A DNA stretch of 64,000 nucleotides, taken from Hyposmocoma kahamanoa. Lineage: Eukaryota > Arthropoda > Insecta > Lepidoptera > Cosmopterigidae. The DNA is taken from assembly GCF_003589595.1 (NCBI RefSeq), contig NW_020653712.1:1858135-1922134 (forward strand), in the 5' to 3' direction. The notes beneath the pieces are model-generated. The model was not told the origin of the DNA. It saw only the letters and a list, made by a program, of their open reading frames with translations, and searched no databases. The number at the start of each line of letters is the position of its first letter. Positions within the stretch are counted from its first letter, which is position 1. Made by a program: the position numbers and the translations under genes. Positions 60,651-64,000 of the stretch are shown here, piece by piece.

Positions 60651-61234
60651 AATTCGATAGCTGTCACTGTCATGTCAGCACAGACTAAAAATCCTGTACC
60701 GATGAAGCGAATCGACGTTAACGATTTAATTAGCAAACGAGAATCGATTTTAAGATTTTATTTTTGTAATGTAGTGTATGTATCTATTGTTTTCTAAGCA
60801 CTTTACAAAATTTTGATTTAGAAGCCAAATTGAAGCACAAAATTAAAAACCAAAAAAGATCGCAAGTGTTGATTAAGAACGACGAATTTATAATGGGAGT
60901 TCAGATGGAACTAATAAATTCCGAAATTTCTGTAGCCCATGCTTTGGACAAGCTGCGTTAAACCAATCGGACGCCATTTTTTTTTCAGTAACGAGCATTC
61001 TTTTGATAAATTCGCAAATTTTACTGTTCTATATTTTGTGACGGTAACCCAAATAGTCTAGCTAATGATCACAATACATCGTAAAAAGCCATAAAAAAAC
61101 TATAGCTTTAGCATAAAAAAATAATTGTGTTTTAATTTTTTCTCCAAATTGTTAACAAAAACCATTTAGGCATATATAGGCAAAATAAAAAAATTGTAGA
61201 CTACCATGCCAACTTATTACTAATGTAGGCGCAA

Positions 61235-61440
61235 CTATTCTTCTTCTTCTTTCTGTCCTTATCCCACGCTAGGTGAGGTCGGCACAACAGGTATTTTATG
61301 TCAATACGCGTTGTAAACGGATTTGGCATGGTGTTTTATGACCGGTCACCTGCCTGACATCAACCCTCCTTGGGAATACTCTGTTTAAAGTGTGACCAGA
61401 GCCCCTTTCGCTATATGCAGGGTACACCGCGCGCAGGCGA
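61235..61440 (-). repeat. RTE-like repeat fragment
   Basis: TTCTTCTTCTTTCTGTCCTTATCCCACGC..GGTCGGCACAACAGG is a segment very common in moth genomes. Its orientation is a guess. Confidence 0.5.
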
Positions 61441-61852
61441 GGTTGGTGTGTGGCCCCGGTAACTGGAATATTTAGAATTTATAGTCTTATTTCACCCTAG
61501 ACCGAGTTAGCTGGCCTGATCAGTCGTCATTCCAAAGTACCTAGATATGACGTTGGGTTTTAAAGCCAGCTGCAGCGCTCTTCAGTGACTGCACGTACCA
61601 TATAATATTTTCACTTAAAAGCGATGCTTACAAAAATAATTCATAAGATACATTAAATGTTATTACAAGATTACATCTTGCGATTTTTTATGAACTGTCA
61701 CAGGGATCATTCTAGAGAACAATCGTAGTTAGTTCAGAACCAGTAACATTATTAATGTTGACGGTGACTGTACTAACCGGGCAATAGGTCCAATGCCCAT
61801 ACAATATTTCCCGTAGTCCAACTAGTTGGAGTACACAGTTGGGCCACGGGCA

Positions 61853-63004
61853 GTAAACGGAAACGAGGTCCTCTTTAGCTCCGATAATTATCGAGCCACA
61901 GATTATGTTACGAAGATTATTCAAATTGATAAATTTTGGTACGTGTCTAATAAATTATAATGAAATGAAATAAATTATAAATAATTATATTAATTCTTAT
62001 TATTTATTATAATGAGTCGTCGAATTCTTCTCCATATGAACGGGAATCCTCATCTGTATTATCATTAACATTCTTAGAATAATAACGCATAGAATGATAG
62101 TTTCATATCAAACGAACTGTCACAAGTGAGGCAAAAATCAAATTCATGTAGGCTAGTTTTAGTAGTAGGTTAATTTTCGGTTTTAGTGAATATTTATATA
62201 AAAATACAAGTTGAAACGCGTTACTTCCTTGTGGAATGTGATGTTAGTATCTATTTTATGTTTGTCTGGCGTATTTTTACACTCATTTACCGCACATTTC
62301 GTCATTTTTAGCTAAAATTCTTGATCTGTTCACGGTGCAAGTTGACCTTTAGCACCGCCCGCTCGTGTAGGCCCTTTGGGCGCGCTTCAATTTGCCTCAC
62401 TTAGCATGTGCGGACTAGGTTTCTATGCGTTATTATTCTAAGTTAACATTATTGTTTTAACATTTTATTCTTGATTACACAAATTGTCAAACGCAACATC
62501 ACGATCCCAATCAGACAAAGTCTTCTTTTTTTAAGCCGATCACATTCAGGGTTCACTTTTTCATAAAATCTGTTGTTATAAAAAATCGAATCGAAAGCGC
62601 ATTAGGACTCGCAACAATAGATTCCCGTAAATCACGCTAATTTGTTGGCCACGACATTCTCGCGGATTTGATGTGGCCACTAAGTTACCGAAATGGAAAC
62701 TCATAATCCAATGCTAAAATACCGGCACACTATGATGGCCGTTTTGACGTTTGTCCGCTCATCAAGTTTCGTATTAAGTTGAAGGAGCTAATTGATGGAC
62801 ATTGTTGTCAATAGTGACGTGCAGTAAAATTTATGGAAGGTATAATTTTACGTCAAAACTCGCCATTTGTCAAAATGGGGTGAGTGCAAGGTAAACGATC
62901 TTCGTAGCGGAGGGATGCCTAACACGTTTATTTAGTTTGAATTTGTTACAACGTTTAGTTTATTGATGCAATGAAGTTGTTATTATGTTTGCTTTCTATT
63001 TTGT
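61853..63004. other. No gene seen
   Basis: AT-rich sequence with no supported coding frame. Confidence 0.4.
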
Positions 63005-63220
63005 TTTTTTTCTATGATATCAGATGACATGGCAAACAAGTTATAAGCGACATGTCTGTTCATAGCAGTCGTAGTGACACTTAGAGCTTTAAGTCGCAAA
63101 GATTTGAGAGGCACTGCCGTTGCGCCGAGACATAGGTCGACAAGGCCCATGTGCCTGTAATTCAACCAGCATCCTTTGCCTTAATGAATGCTCATATTAC
63201 TGCTTGGTGGTAGAAATATA
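63005..63220 (-). repeat. Family A repeat, reverse copy
   Basis: Inverted AAAGCTCTAAGTGTCACT, ATTACAGGCACATGGGCCTT and the CCACCAAGCAGTAATATGAG block of the family. Confidence 0.7.
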
Positions 63221-63478
63221 GTCTTTTTTGAAGACGGAGTAAAATTACAGTTACATGCGCAAAAGGGTTGGCCTTGTTTCATTTGAATCATACTCGACAC
63301 ATTATTCATCCAATTACTGAGCACAAGTTCATTTGAATTATCAATTTCCGTAAGTTCATATACACATAGAGTATTTAGAACTATGTTTATAAAAAAATAC
63401 AAAGAGGAGACATATTTGAAATTTTTTCATTTTATTGAATTGATATTCAATTATTTTTTACGTGAAATTATTCTACTC

Positions 63479-63761
63479 ATTGACTTACAAATAAATGGAC
63501 GACGGGTCTAATACAAAAACCACGAAAAAAATGTCCCAAGTCAACCTATTTAAACGTTGACATGTAAAGGAATATGAAAAAGCTAAAACGTTGAATTTAA
63601 ATTGTAATGTCATCGCAGTACTGTGCAATTTTGCTTGCTTCGCTGTCAGTCGAACAAACGAAGACTAAAGCGTGAATGACGCTCTGTATACGATTTTAAC
63701 GCCCTATAAGTTCGGACACTTTTTAGCGCGGACCCGATGTCCATATAATTGTAAGTCAATG
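63479..63761 (+). mobile_element. MITE family M1, copy 4 (283 bp)
   Basis: Ends CATTGACTTACAAATAAATG and ATAATTGTAAGTCAATG. Flanks ATTCTACT and ACTCTACT are an 8-bp target duplication with one change. Contains the long internal segment (AAACGTTGACATGTAAAGGA). Confidence 0.9.
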
Positions 63762-63824
63762 ACTCTACTAGTTTCTTATAATTATTAATACAAAGATCGA
63801 ACACTCAGACAAAATTCCTTCGAT

Positions 63825-64000
63825 CCGTCTAGATTCGAACCAGCGCCTTCAGCATACCGTACCTGACGCTCTCCCAACTGAGATACGAAACGAACCGGCA
63901 GACCGTACAAATTTTTCTATAAAAATACACGCACACATTTCATGGATATACACCTAGTCACCCACAAATTACGCCCAAACTCACGAGAGATATAAATGTA
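63825..64000 (-). repeat. tRNA-derived SINE, cut by the window end
   Basis: The minus strand reads TCTCAGTTGGGAGAGCGTC (A box), GGCGCTGGTTCGAATCTAGA (B box). The part to the right matches the SINE at 57.8 kb. It could be mistaken for a tRNA gene, but no acceptor stem forms. Confidence 0.65.

Larger units (their letters stand above)
59397..61852. mobile_element. Foldback transposon with about 410-bp inverted arms
   Basis: Arms 59397-59808 and 61440-61852 are inverted copies with few differences. Tips read TTGCCCGTGGTCCAAC, and the first 35 bp are themselves palindromic (AACTAGTTGGACTACGGGCA). The interior holds a fragment related to the 55.5-57.6 kb element and an RTE-like repeat. No intact transposase seen. 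Confidence 0.85.

Noticed and set aside
63825..63900. tRNA gene on the minus strand
   Set aside because: A and B boxes are present, but no acceptor or anticodon stem forms and the flank matches a SINE body.

Overview
This is a low-gene-density, AT-rich eukaryotic window, most likely from a moth or butterfly (Lepidoptera). That reading rests on long single-reading-frame exons with canonical splice acceptors and poly(A) signals, a DD34D mariner, tRNA-derived SINEs, RTE/Jockey/CR1-type LINE fragments, and interspersed repeats of kinds I know from moth genomes (for example the end reading AACCTCCTCC...AGTCGGTTAAAAA). Species and chromosome cannot be told from the sequence.

The main content is a plus-strand tandem series of large last exons: U1 (4196-6453), U2 (20105-23718), U3 (31495-33554), U4 (49734-53407) and a smaller, unlike one, U5 (58609-59147). 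U1-U4 are diverged paralogues. All start directly after a 3' splice site. In U2, U3 and U4 that site lies in an almost identical box (TTTTCTCGCTATTTTTCAG), and all five exons enter in the same phase (phase 1). U1-U4 share an N-terminal block (I-T-x-R-x-K ... K-C-Q-R-x-I-x-Y-x-F), a DQPE-like strand and, in subsets, an FDM-x3-YPQQ-x-SWG motif and a C-terminal K-I-T-x-D-M-x-L-S-E helix motif. U1, U3 and U4 have no in-frame ATG before the conserved N-terminal block, so translation must begin in an upstream exon. No such exon could be identified. Two arrangements fit: tandem duplicate genes, each with its own short 5' exon(s), or one locus with alternative 3'-terminal exons. The proteins look intrinsically disordered and fast evolving. 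U2 is dominated by 15-residue repeats in higher-order blocks and holds a 10-N assembly gap, U4 has a 594-bp in-frame duplication, and U1 has a stop codon where U3 has Leu. I recognise no known family.

Nearly everything between these exons is transposon debris. By region: 0-4 kb, MITEs and a LINE/SINE-like repeat; 6.6-20 kb, foldback elements, RTE and CR1 LINE remnants, a complete but frameshifted mariner (14817-16095) and a tRNA-derived SINE; 23.9-31.4 kb, a 1.6-kb long-TIR Tc1/mariner-like element, a dead CR1/Jockey-like LINE and a TIR element nested in another repeat; 33.7-49.7 kb, paired MITEs, LINE RNase H fragments and TIR elements; 53.8-58.6 kb and 59.4-61.9 kb, foldback elements with palindromic tips, the larger with about 410-bp inverted arms, plus a 2.06-kb CAGGGTG-ended element. 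One MITE family (CATTGACTTACAA ends) has four copies with 8-bp target duplications, and another (TATAACCAGAAATAGAGACG ends) has at least six. No ribosomal RNA, functional tRNA, CRISPR array or bacterial feature was seen.
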